This document shows positions 42,701 through 52,492 of a DNA stretch of 64,000 bases, in pieces (positions within the stretch are counted from its first letter, which is position 1; each line of letters opens with the position of its first letter). Source of the DNA: Anthopleura xanthogrammica (Eukaryota > Cnidaria > Anthozoa > Actiniaria > Actiniidae); the NCBI GenBank assembly GCA_964019055.1, contig OZ025207.1:22753617-22817616 (forward strand). The letters are read 5' to 3'. The translations under genes and the position numbers were made by a program. The notes beneath the pieces were generated by a model. The model made no database searches and was not told the origin of the DNA. It worked only from the letters and a program-made list of their open reading frames with translations.

Positions 42701-45150
42701 GTTTCAGTTGAAGTCATTGAGCGCGCGCTCAGAGTTTTTCTTGAGATTTTCAATGTCAGACGGTAAAGTTTGTAAGATTTTTCATGTATATTATTAACAA
42801 GTAATAATATGGTTTCTCGTTCAATTTGGGATAATTCGCACTCGTGTGTTTTTCAAAGAGCTCAAATTGCACTCGACCTACGGTCTCGTGCAATTTGAAC
42901 TCTTTGAAAAACACACTCGTGCAAATTAATCCCAAATTGAACTCGAAACCATATTATTACCTATACTAAATATTGTCACTTCGATAAATATTGTTACTTC
43001 GATAAATATACATTCACCTGGGTTCAGACCTTTCTTTATAATAAAAGTATTGTGTTTATGCAAACTATTGCATGCATTTATGCGAAATACACCTCAAAGT
43101 CAGGAATAGACCCCTTGCAGTAATTCCCAACCTGGGGGTCAAAACGATGAAAAATATTAACATCACAAAATATTTCAGTCCCCTAGAGAAAGCAGCCTGG
43201 AAATTAGTGCAAGGGGTCTATATGATGATTGTGACGAATGAATCATAAAACGCCGTTTCTATATATATATACCCAAAGACGATCACAATCACGTTCGTGC
43301 GTTTCTCGTGCGCGTGATCAAGATACTCTAGGGAATGACACGTGGTCTGAATTGAGAAAACATTCCATGCCCGGGGTAAAGAGGTCTATCACGTGATTAA
43401 CAAAATTGGTTTTTGCTTCAGCCAATCAAAACAAGAAGAACAAGAAATCGTGTATTTACTTGTCATCTCACGAAGTGCATCCTGAGTGTCTTCGAGCTTT
43501 TTCTTCGTATCGGGGTCAAGAGGGCATTTCTTTATGCCTGATCCTGTATCAGCCTTGATTAGATCAACAATGGCGGCGACTCCAAGACCAAGGGTGACCA
43601 GTGCTCCTATCTTCACAGCTTTCGATATCATACCACTCATGATACTTTCCTGAAGAAATATGAGAGGGCCAGAAGTATTGTTCATCGCTATGTATTACGT
43701 GTTACCCATGCACAACTAGCTTCTTGTTTCTGAGGTTGAATTATTTAGTCCACTCACCTCTGCAGCCGTTTCTGCCGCCGTTTCTGCTGCTGTTTCTGCT
43801 GCTGTTTCTGCTGCAGTTTCCGCCACTGTCTCAGCTGCAGTTTCTGCTACCGTTTCTGCTGCTGTTTCTGCTGCAGTTTCGGCTGCTGTTTCTGCGACAA
43901 CTTCTGCAGTTGATTCTAGAATAAAATGAATTGAAATCTAAACTATACATATTAAAACACATTTCTAAGATATGTTTTAAAAATCAGCGATACAAGTTAC
44001 AGGAAAAAGTTTCGAGTCATTTTGATGTTTGGTTCCCGAGTTATCAGGTTATGAAGGTTGAATTTATGTCACTCAATATCGTCACTTGTATCTGAATATC
44101 GATGAAAATCAAAAATAATCTACCTTAGGTAAAAGATTTTGCCTTGGGTACGTTTAAAATCTCTATTTCAAATACTATATATTTCAGTGGAGTTTAATCG
44201 TAAATGTCGCATATTCCATCATTTTAACCGTTGAAGTTTCGTCCCCCAAATTGGCGTACTTCAGTGGAACACCAATATAGACGCTCCATACATTTTTACC
44301 AAAAAGCGCGCCGTGTTATCTCGCTCATACTGAGGGTTTATCAGGTCTTGCGTGACATTTTAAATTCTAATCCAACAAAAAAGAAAATATAATATTTGAA
44401 AAGAGCATACCAAAATTAGTAAAATTGGAAAGTTTGAAGTGGTTTTATTGAGTAGCGCCGAAGATATGGGCGACCGAAGTTGGCTGCCTTTACAAAGAAA
44501 TGTATGGAAAATATTTGGGTAGGCAAGCTGTTGCCTACCAACATATTTTTCCATACATTTCTCTGTAAAAGCAGCCAACCTCGGTCGCGCCCATATCTTC
44601 GGCGCTACTCAATAAAACCACTTCAATCTTTCCAATTTTACTAATATTATTATGCTCTTTTCAAATATCATATTTTCGTTAAAATGTCACGCAAGACCTG
44701 ATAACCCTTATATTCCGCAAATACAGCCTTAAAGTTATTAACCAGCATATGTAGTTTTGACCGCTTTACAAGATTATGAAACTGTTATTTTATTATACAA
44801 TGCCAAATTATGCTTTTGTAAAAATCTGATCATTATGACGAAAAAATACAAAAATGTATTGTCGATTAGTTTTATATTTATGTACTTATCAATTTTTAGT
44901 GAAATAGTGTATATTAACTAGTCTCACGCAAACAAGGTTGAAAATCTATGCCACTAGCAGCCTAATGACACATCCCTGATAGCAAGAACTAATCTTCCTT
45001 CTGATATTCGAATTCTCTAGCATTAAGAACAATTCCTATATTGAAGACAAGTAAAATACAGCTTTAGTTACCTGCTATGGCCTCTGCAGCCGTTTCCGCC
45101 AAGGCCTCGGCTGCAACTTCTGCTACTGCGATTGCCGCTGCTACTGCCAT
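36704..45150 (-). CDS. Novel repeat-helix membrane-protein family, copy 3 (8 exons)
   Basis: Join (minus): 45150-45072, 43915-43758, 43649-43460, 41337-41204, 39361-39204, 38588-38411, 37909-37649, 36898-36704, giving 450 aa. All introns are GT-AG. Exon 7 could instead end at 37658, removing VKD. Residues 1-80 are Ala/Glu/Thr repeats of period four (AETA), replacing the VEEA helix of the paralogues and much less acidic. A hydrophobic segment (about 90-110) leads into DLIKADTGSGIKKC, nearly identical to copy 2. The core is C199-SEN-C203-Q-W205-KANIDVF (to 212), IPAAGDK about 241-247, and LIPFYGW about 341-347 replacing AIPVYG. Exon boundaries differ: the helix after KKC is fused to exon 3, and exon 5 of the paralogues is split in two. 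It is inverted and convergent with copy 2. Function unknown. Confidence 0.83.
36930..37640. repeat. GCAAAGCAAC simple repeat interrupted by an inverted repeat
   Basis: Runs of AAAGCAACGC type occupy 36935-37030 and 37440-37640. Between them, 37060-37435 has long arms: TTGCACAGGCGACGCAATTT and AAATCACCAACGCGCGGTG against CAGCGCGTTGGTGATTTT and AAAAATCGCGTCGCCTGTGC. Probably a MITE inserted in the simple repeat. Intron 7 of novel gene 3. Confidence 0.7.
38160..38390. repeat. Inverted repeat with ACTTACGGTACGGA ends
   Basis: GGTCCATAACTTACGGTACG on the left is followed by TCCGTAGCGTAAGTTATGGA in complement orientation, then another CAACTTACGGTACGGAAC. Three related arms, in intron 6 of novel gene 3. 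Confidence 0.5.
39445..40920 (-). repeat. 57/60-bp satellite, about 26 units, three-unit higher order
   Basis: Nearly identical units with CCCTGAAACAACCTCTGGGC and GCATGGCTAACTCACAGATC. A 60-bp variant has CACACTAGATTGAA. From about 40200 to 40650 the order 60-57(gatcaaa)-57(gattaaa) repeats, giving a ~174-bp higher-order unit. Homologous to the SINE-like tail at 20105-20420. Lies in intron 4 of novel gene 3. Confidence 0.9.
40921..41135. repeat. MITE-like inverted repeat
   Basis: TACGAGCAAAAAAATCGTGC and GCGTTGCAAGTTGCAGAGCG on the left pair with CACTGCAACTTGCAACGC and GTTGCACGATTCTTGCTC on the right. Inner GGTCGTATTACCACC pairs with GGGTGGTAATACGAGC. It abuts the satellite. A relative of its inner part is near 965-1000. 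Confidence 0.7.
41627..42727. repeat. 1.1-kb nested inverted-repeat element
   Basis: Outer arms (41627-41760 and about 42590-42727) contain TTGAGCGCGCGCGCTTCAAC and TAGCCGTTTTCACCGCTTAA, complemented on the right. A second pair, AAAATTTGGTTTCAAGACCG with its complement near 42200-42240, nests inside. 42449-42591 is a further complete palindrome (GGTAATAGAACTGAGTG / CACTCAGTTCTATTACC). At least three elements inserted into each other in intron 3 of novel gene 3. Confidence 0.7.
42801..42962. repeat. MITE with CACTCGTG inner motif
   Basis: GTAATAATATGGTTTCTCGT is complemented by the right end GAAACCATATTATTAC. Inner CACTCGTGTGTTTTTCAAAG is complemented by CTTTGAAAAACACACTCGTG-type sequence. 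It resembles 42449-42591 in layout. Confidence 0.75.
43106..43390. repeat. MITE remnants, AGACC-end families
   Basis: 43106-43225 begins AT-AGACCCCTTGCAGTAATT and ends AAGGGGTCT-AT but has a different centre (CCAACCTGGGGGTCAAAACG). 43320-43390 is a right half with GACACGTGGTCTG ending in GGTCT-AT. Confidence 0.65.
44341..44703. repeat. Long hairpin element, ~170-bp arms
   Basis: TCAGGTCTTGCGTGACATTT is complemented by AAATGTCACGCAAGACCTGA. Inside, TTATTGAGTAGCGCCGAAGA pairs with TCTTCGGCGCTACTCAATAA and AGAAATGTATGGAAAATAT with its complement around a short loop. If transcribed with intron 1 of novel gene 3 it would form a long double-stranded stem. Confidence 0.8.
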
Positions 45151-45640
45151 CTTGATAAGATATCTTGTGCTAGGATTCTTGAGCAGAACTGAACACAAAT
45201 TTCAGAATAAATGAACCAAGTTCCGCTTCAGTGGCACAGGAAACTGAATAATAAGTGATCGATTATCATCAGATCACTTAACCTTAGGCTCCTGGGGGAG
45301 GGGGAGGGGAAACAGAAAAGAGCCCATGGGACGTAGCCAGGATTTTCCTCTCCGCTTTCGCCTCTGAGTCCGCAGTAAACATGCTCTACCCTTAATAAGA
45401 TATCTCGTGCTGTGATTCTTGAGCAGAACTGAACACAGATTTCAGAATAAATGAACCAAATTCCGCTTCAGTGGCACAGGAAACTGAATAATAAGTGGAT
45501 CGAGCTCGAGACTGACAGATGTCACAGATCACTTAGCCTTAGGCTCCAGGGGGAGGGGGAGGGGAAACAGAGAAAGCCCCAGGGACGTAGCCAGAATTTT
45601 CCTCCCTGCTTTCACCCCTGAGTCCGCAGTAAACATGCTC
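45151..45640 (-). repeat. Tandem duplication of the region upstream of novel gene 3
   Basis: Two ~240-bp copies (about 45151-45392 and 45393-45640) share GATTCTTGAGCAGAACTGAA, CCGCTTCAGTGGCACAGGAA and ACTTAACCTTAGGCTCC-type phrases, differing at scattered sites. It abuts the start codon, so the presumed 5' UTR/promoter is doubled. Confidence 0.75.
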
Positions 45641-45842
45641 TACCCTTTCCCATCTCAACTTAAATTATTCCTCTCTCTACCCTTAGCCTTTGAACAAGCT
45701 TCTGGGGGAGGGGTGGGGGGAGAGAAAGGAAGGGTAGAAAGGGAAGAGCCTCCAGTAGAACATGCTCTCCCCTTTCCCATCTCCACTTATTCCTCTCTCT
45801 CATGTTAAAGAAAATTTTGGAGTCAGTGTTTTCTTTTTATTA

Positions 45843-46075
45843 GAAGCAGGCGTAGCTCAGTTGTTTAGTGCGCGGCCTTCAGCGCTAGAGGTTCACGGTT
45901 CGATTCTCAGGAACTCCTCGTCTGTGTTTTGTGTAACATTAGCTTAAATTAGCTTTTAAATGCCGTTCCCGTTATAAGGAGCACTGATAGCTTCAGGGGC
46001 ACCTTCGAACGCATTAACACGAGTCCCTGGCTCGGGAAAATTGGGCAAACACTACCTGCACTGAGTTTCTATTTT
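45843..46075 (+). repeat. tRNA-like SINE head and body (copy in arm 1)
   Basis: GCGTAGCTCAGTTGTTTAGT (A-box) and GGTTCACGGTTCGATTCTCA (B-box) resemble a tRNA, followed by a non-tRNA body ending ACTACCTGCACTGAGTTTC. Acceptor-stem pairing is absent, so it is not a functional tRNA gene. The second copy is 52985-53213. Confidence 0.6.
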
Positions 46076-46392
46076 GATAAGTAGTTAATATTATTTATTA
46101 ATTATATCCTTTTGAAGACGAATGAAAAAAATAATTTTGACTATATTTCTCAATATTTTCCAAATCTTTTGACTTATATTTGTAAAACGATTTAAAATTT
46201 AGTTTTTCTGAAAAAATAACGTCAAAAGCTAGATTACCGGTAAAGTTATGAATTTTTTCGCAGAGGGTTGGTTTTCACTTGTTGATACGCATGTGTTTAA
46301 TCGTGATTATCTCGAAAACAACCTCGGGACGCCCTTTTTTTCTTTCCAGATTTGAAATCAGCATTAAATTTGAGTTTAAAAAATTGTGATTC

Positions 46393-46423
<31 letters not shown>

Positions 46424-47365
46424 TTAATACTTATATAGCGCTTTATACATTTGGATATGATCTAATGCGCTTTACAATACAATATAATAATAAGAACGTA
46501 TGGAATTTAAGATAATATGGCTCTTGCGATTCAATACAAATTAATGATATGCAGTCTAAAACGAATAAATATAATAATATAATAAAATAGTATGAATAAA
46601 ATTAATAAAATGCAAAATTCTAAATCATTCAATAAAATCTAAGCAATTTTGAATAAAATCTATAAAAAACGTAAATTATGTCAATGATCAATAGGACTAT
46701 ATCGATATACTAGGCCTAGCCTCAGTCCAGACGTCGAACCTCAAATGCCCCGAATCAAATGGAAACGAGAAAATAGGATTTGCTCATCTGCACCAGATCC
46801 GGGAACACGTGATTCCGACATCTAAACCGAAACCAAGCCATACGCTTCTCTAAATAATAAAGTCTTAATGTCCTGATTCAAAAACTTTTTCGTGGATTTA
46901 ATCACTCGTTTGATTTCAGACCAAATTACACTCCACTCAGTTAAATTCCCATTATATATCAACTATAGTTTTGATTTCAACTGTCTTGCATGTCCATTCT
47001 TAGCCAGACTTGCCCAAACACCACAGGGAACAGTGGAGGAAAAAAACTAAAACTGGCTTAATCCGAATTCTAACCAGGCAGAGCGATAGTGGTATAACTT
47101 CTCAAAGGTCAGCTAAGATTTCTTTACCTTATTTTACGTTTTGACGATTTTATTGAGTTTTTTTAAGGATCTCCATACATTTTTTTAATAATATGACACC
47201 ACAGAAACCCAGCTTGGGGCTACCTGTGCCAACACAAGCTTCAAGATGATTCAAGTCTTGGGCTTCCTGTGTCAGCGAACCCTTGCGTGACCTGCGTGAC
47301 CATCTCTTGCCAAAGCAAAAGGTCGTGTTCGAGTCGTTCGAGTGCTTGAACCTAAAGTCCTGATT

Positions 47366-49900
47366 ATGGCTTTAGAGCAACTCTTAATTGTGCCACGGGC
47401 TGCAAAGGTTTTTATCTTATTAGCTACTATCGTATTTTTCCTCGTCAAATCTCGCCTGATCTCAAAGCTGTTGGACAAAATTTGTGCATCAAACTCGTAC
47501 AAAAAATGGTTTGCTGACTTACTGAGTAAGCATTCACCGCCAAAGAACAAAATGCACCCTGGCATTGTCAATCTTCATGTAGAACAGTACAACAAGATCA
47601 GAGATAAAGCTATGGAAATTGGAGGAGACGTGTTGGAGATCGGAGCAGGAACAGGAAGGTATCTGAATCTCTTACGCCTTCCTGAAGAAAGTTCTTTGGT
47701 TGTGGTGGACTACAACCCGTTCATGGAGAAACATTTTCGCGAGAATCTCGCAAAGGTGCCTCACATCAAGTTGAAAGACTACCTGGTGCAAAGTGCAGCA
47801 GACATGAGTAACATACCAGATAACACCTTTGCTGTTGTGTACATTGAAGATGTGATGTGCTCGTTGGAGATAGAGGATCTGAAGAAGATGCTGAAAGAAA
47901 TCAAGAGAGTCTTGAAACCGGTAAGGTTATGGAAGATTTACATTACTGACATTAGACTTCTGAACCCAGCAAAGGCTTTGGTCTATGGGAAAGAATGTAA
48001 GGGGTGAACTATCCTCTATTATTCTCCAATACAAAGTGAGGACAAGGCTGTAAAAAGAAGCCCATCTTTCTCCTGTCTACTTATCTACTTAATGTCTCAT
48101 TCATGCATCCAGGGGGTCTCAAATGGCTGATGCACTGACATTGCAATGTTTGACCAGCATTCTGATTGGTTGGTCATTAATTTCATACCTTGTGATATTA
48201 AAAAAAATTCAAATTCATTCATTCCACTCCTATTTCCCATCCCAAAGTTTGACTAAATCCTCAGGCAATTCCCAACCCAAGTGTGGTAATCCATTTGTCC
48301 AAATGACAGGGGTGAAGGGTGGATCCAGGAATTTTTGAAAGGGGGGGTCCAGCCAGCTGATCCAAAATAATGACGTAGAAATGACATCTCGTTTACCAAG
48401 CTAATCAACCGCCGTATACTTGAGCAACTAGGGGGGTTGAAAATATTTCCTGTGTGAACCTTTTAGAGGTTCCGAACCAAAAGTCAGTTACTAACATGAC
48501 TCCTCACCTTGTAGGATCAATTGTTATTTATTTTCTTTATTGAACAAATATGAAAGAACAGAAGAAAGATGTTGTCCAGTCACTAATTAAAGGATATCAG
48601 AGGGTCATACCTTCTAGAGCAGCGAGGTAGCGAGGACCCAGGATCGGGGGGGGGGGGCAACTAGAATTAAAAATGATTACCATATATTCTGGATCTAAAT
48701 TCACTATTAATTTGACTTTTCATATCTCATAACAGGATGGCTGTTTGTTCTTCATGGAGCATGTCTTGGGTGAGTACTTTGGTGGATTGTATAATCCAAC
48801 TTCATGCATAGACCAAATCAGCTAACATGTTGCTATGCATGTTCATTTTGTCCCAATTCAAAACCTCTGGGAATAAAAACTTTTATTTTAAGATATTTTC
48901 ACATGATGATATTGAAAATATACAAAAGACAAAGAATCTTATTACCAAAAGCTTTGAATTGGGTGAAAACATACATATCACCATGTTAACTGATTTGATT
49001 TGGTCTATTAGATCTGTGATAAAAATATACTGATATTTAGAAAACTGAACTGAGGAGCAGTCCTTTATGTCAAGGAGTACACCTAGTTCTTATATTATAT
49101 AAATATTATGTATATACCTAGATGTGTATATAATTTTGATAGAAGCAATCCAATTTTATAGTTTAACCTTCTTTGTTTTATGCACGATTTGTAAAGACAC
49201 TATATTTCTTGCAATGCTAAGTGTTTAAAAATATTTATTGCTATTATAAGTAAAACAACCATTCTGTTATCAGCTAGTATATCTGGTAAGTTATTTTTCT
49301 AGTTGCTATGGCAATGACTCTTAAATTATGAGCCTTCAGTACATAATTTAATTTAAATATCTAGGGAATATGATATATGACTGTTGAGTTGTGAGTCTCT
49401 ACTTCACATATGTAACATGCTGGATGAGGTAGAGCCGATGAAAGAAGGAGGGAACACATAGGACATATCCATGTTTCTTTTGCTTCTCTTGTACTCTGAT
49501 GCTCCCAGGGTTTGTAATGAGTCACAGCTGTTTAGTGTCCTATTGGTGCTTATATACAATATTCAGTTTTCCATAAGTGTGTCTCTGTCCTCTGATAAAA
49601 ACCCAGCCAGTCAATCAAACATTTTCTCAATGAAAACATTTTTTTACATCTTTCATAGATGTACCAGGTACATGGAGAAGAACCTTTCAGAAGTTCATCA
49701 CTTCACAGTTAGGTATATGGCCTCGACTCTTTGGCAACTGTCACTGTGACAGGGAGACATGGCGATACATACAGGAAACAGGATTCAGTAGTGTAAACCA
49801 GAGCTATATTTATTTACCAACGGATAACTTTCCACGCCTTGTAGTAAAGGTTATAATATATTTTGTTAGGCGATTTTTGATAGGTCATGCAAAAAAGTAA
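47366..49900 (+). CDS. TMT1-like: METTL7/TMT1-like thiol S-methyltransferase, copy 1 (3 exons)
   Basis: Join: 47366-47920, 48736-48769, 49659-49900, giving 276 aa. GT-AG introns, phases close. The family uses SAM to methylate thiols and sits in ER/lipid-droplet membranes (vertebrate METTL7A/B, about 244 aa). Visible: N-terminal hydrophobic anchor (about 13-27), SAM motif I VLEIGAGTG (89-97), acidic motif II VVVDYNP with Asp115, motif III-like zone around DYLVQSAADMSNIPDNTFAVVY (split by eye at 138-159), CSLEIEDLKKMLKEIKRVLKP (about 165-185), then exon 2 FFMEHV, the family's post-strand motif, and a C-terminal part with the RLFGNCHCDRETW segment matching the FDGCNLTRESW of METTL7. An in-frame GTG upstream at 47342 is not a plausible start; ATG 47366 is used. 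It is nearly identical to the copy at 58186. Confidence 0.93.
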
Positions 49901-50775
49901 TTATACAGATAGTTTTCTTATTTCTGAATATTTGTTTTGTAGCGGCATGCGTAACAAGAAAACATAATACGTACAGAACTCAGACTTCAGTCAGTTTGGG
50001 CATAATAGACCCCTTGTACGTGACGTCAAAGCAGCTCAATTTGGAGGACAAAATAAAAGAATTTCAATCTCCTGAAAATTGAACCCTATTGTTTTGTTCT
50101 CAAGATCGAGTTGCATTCCCAAGTGCTCCAAGGGTTCTATAGCCCTACATCCTTCCACATAGCATTATAGAGGGGGAAGTTAGGGCCTAAAGGGCACTCT
50201 GCTTTCCTGCTTTTCCAGTTATTGTCTATCCTGTTTCCAAGGCTTTGATCAAGTAATTCTAAGCAGTAATTTTGAGGTACAAAGAATTTTGAAGATTTGA
50301 TTTGAAGATTTGATTTGAAGATTTGATTTGAAGATTTGATTTGAAGATTTGATTTGAAGATTTGATTTGAAGATTTGATTTGAAGATTTGATTTGAAGAT
50401 TTGATTTGAAGATTTGATTTGAAGATTTGATTTGAAGATTTGATTTGAAGATTTGATTTGAAGATTTGATTTGAAGATTTGATTTGAAGATTTGATTTGA
50501 AGATTTGAACAATGACAACTTTTGAACTTTTGAAATAATATAATGCAGGATTTTATTACAAACTTGTTGATCTACTTTTCAGGATATCCCCACAATAGCA
50601 TGAACCTGCAAATATAAGTTGTCATGCCACACCCATGATTATAATCTTAAAATGCGAATATCTTTGAACTAGTAATAATGATGTCGCCTAATGTATCAAA
50701 AACCGTTTCGAGCTACCTTAAAGTATTTGTGTTGCGTGACACTGTATTTAGATTATTTTAAATTATGTCGTCCAT
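49901..50775. other. Downstream of methyltransferase copy 1
   Basis: Contains MITE family 1 at 50007-50138 (AT-flanked) and, at 50287-50508, an array of the 13-bp unit GATTTGATTTGAA (about 17 copies). It then has unique sequence shared with 62298-62560. No gene. Confidence 0.75.
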
Positions 50776-51288
50776 GATGGAAGCCCGGGGGGGGGGGGGG
50801 GGGACTCGGAGGTCGAAGGGACGGGGATGCTCGCAGTCCCTTTTAGGGGTTGAAATCGAGGTTTCGGTCCCGCTTAGGGTGTTATGAACGAGAATGCCCA
50901 CCAGCTGAGTTTTGTGGTCCCTTTTAGGGGTTTTAAAATAAACAGCAACAACAATGCTTCTTTTCAACGATGTTTGTATATGACGACGTCGTCATAAACT
51001 CATACAAGCAGAAGGCGTTTGATGTTAATAAATTAAATCGAGAAACCCAGCCTTGGATACGTTTTTGCTTGGTCCCTCTTAGGGGTAGAATTTTATCCCT
51101 GCCACGCCCATAAACTGACAACACAGGTCCCTTTTAGGGTCCATTTTTAAGATTTTCGGCGAGCATCCCCACCCTCTTTCAATAGGGAGTCCCCCCCCCG
51201 AGGATGGAAGGCATTTCTTTGACTGGGATAATCTTTTCGCTTGTAATACTTCTGCTTACACTGGTGCTGTATAAAACAGGGCTAATCT
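50768..51288 (+). pseudogene. Broken 5' remnant of a methyltransferase gene (third type)
   Basis: TCGTCCATGATGGAAG (50768-50783) and, after an inserted element, GATGGAAGGCATTTCTTTGA through GGGCTAATCT (51203-51288) match the start of the gene at 62779. Only about the first 30 codons remain. The frame is interrupted by a 419-bp hAT-like element and ends abruptly at the boundary with the truncated CGAGTTACGC element. The rest of the gene is absent from this arm. Confidence 0.85.
50776..51210. mobile_element. hAT-like poly-G MITE in the pseudogene
   Basis: Element 50784-51202 (419 bp), flanked by GATGGAAG at 50776-50783 and 51203-51210. Starts CCCGGGG plus a G run, ends in a C run with CGAG. 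Inner phrases such as GGTCCCTTTTAGGGGT type repeat. The uninterrupted sequence at 62775-62790 is the empty-site equivalent, confirming the 8-bp duplication. Confidence 0.88.
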
Positions 51289-52492
51289 GTTTACTTTTTA
51301 TTTACGTTTTTAAGAAAATGTTTGAATTGCAAAACTTTTCAGATGTTAGTGAATTCTTTTTGCTTTGCAGTTGAAAATCTAGCACATATCACATTTTTTA
51401 AATTTTCACGAATATCAAATATAATGTGAAAAATAAAAAGGTATATACACCTTCCCGAATTCGTTTGAGTGACTTTGAAGCAATAGCTCGAAGTCAAGAT
51501 TGACCCCCCCGGGGGGGGGGGGGGGGGGGGGACTCCCTTATAAAGTTGGTAGGTATGCTCGACGGACCTTTTAGGGTCGAAAATTAAACCCTCTGGTACC
51601 TTTTAGGGTCTCGAAATGACGCCGTACCTTTTAGGGTCAATATTCTTTTATATGATAAATATACCTGAATATATGACAATACTTTGTTAAAGTCCGGGAA
51701 TGTTCGGAAAGCGAAGTGTATTTGAAGAAATTAGTGTATATTTATCAATTTTAAATTTAAAAAACTGTTAAATGTGGTCGTACCTTTTAGGGTCTGTAAT
51801 CGATACCTGAATTGATTTATGCGTACCTTTTAGGGTCATTTTTCAATCCGTCCGTCGAGCATACCTACCCATTTTATAAGGGAGTCCCCCCCCCCCCCAC
51901 CCCCCGGGGATTGACCTTGATAAAATTCAATAAATTTATGAACACATCAAGTCCAACCTTGACATGGAGACATTGCTTCGTGGTCACGCAAGCGAAAAAA
52001 CGGGCATCAAAGGGTTTACGAACATTATGCACTAATATACTTAGTTAATAATGTGAACAGATCGACTGTGAGCCGTCTAATTTTTATCATTATACATTTT
52101 AACCTCAATATTCAACCTCAATAATTACAAAATACTTTGTCCGTGATGTGTTACATCATATGATATATTTTTGAAAAGTAGTGGTAATAAACAAAAAATA
52201 TAAATGAGAGTCAAAAACTTTAAATTATTGCTCTTTTAAATTTCTATTTATTCTTTGTATATTCTTTTTTTTTTTTATTTATTTTTTTTTTTTCGCAGTA
52301 GAGCGTAACTCGAATTCATTAAAACTTCTTACCGTGTTCGAGTTACGCGATGTGCGGATAACTCGAACTCACGAACAACCTTTAGTGGCTTCGAGTTACG
52401 CGCAGGGTGGGGCAAAGACAAATGTGGGTGTGGTCGAGCGCGTAACTCGAAAAGCGCGTAACTCGAAGCGCGTAACTCGAAGAATACCCGCC
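51289..52492. mobile_element. Truncated inverted copy of the CGAGTTACGC element
   Basis: 52294-52492 matches a terminal repeat (CGCAGTAGAGCGTAACTCGA to GAATACCCGCC). 51330-52260 is the reverse complement of about 27485-27990. The other end is missing where it meets the pseudogene. A hAT-like MITE (51506-51908) is nested inside. Confidence 0.82.
51498..51916. mobile_element. hAT-like poly-G MITE nested in the truncated element
   Basis: Element 51506-51908 (403 bp) with C/G-run ends, flanked by perfect GATTGACC at 51498-51505 and 51909-51916. Subterminal arms GGTAGGTATGCTCGACGGAC / GTCCGTCGAGCATACCTACC are complementary; inner CCTTTTAGGGTC recurs. Host sequence either side is continuous with 27780-27850 in reverse. 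Confidence 0.9.

Larger units (their letters stand above)
45640..51288 (+). repeat. Segmental duplication, arm 1
   Basis: Aligns with arm 2 (52792-53735 plus 58066-62862) from GCTCTACCCTTTCCCATCTC through the methyltransferase gene, the GATTTGATTTGAA array and the start of the third gene type. Arm 1 has its own insertion at about 46318-47036 (with an AAT microsatellite and the phrase TTATATAGCGCTTTA), and lacks the two MITEs present in arm 2. Confidence 0.85.

Noticed and set aside
45848..45915. Possible tRNA gene with A- and B-box motifs
   Set aside because: Acceptor-stem and anticodon-stem pairing not found, and the same unit recurs with a non-tRNA body at 52985-53213; read as a SINE head.
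47342..47365. Upstream in-frame extension of methyltransferase copy 1 starting at GTG (and the similar one at 58102 for copy 2)
   Set aside because: No ATG; the extended sequences differ between the two near-identical genes because of a GTGTTCGAGTC repeat, so ATG 47366 / 58186 are used.
50249..50518. Minus-strand frame of repeated QIFKSNLQIKSS
   Set aside because: Translation of the 13-bp GATTTGATTTGAA array; the same is seen at 61399-61726.
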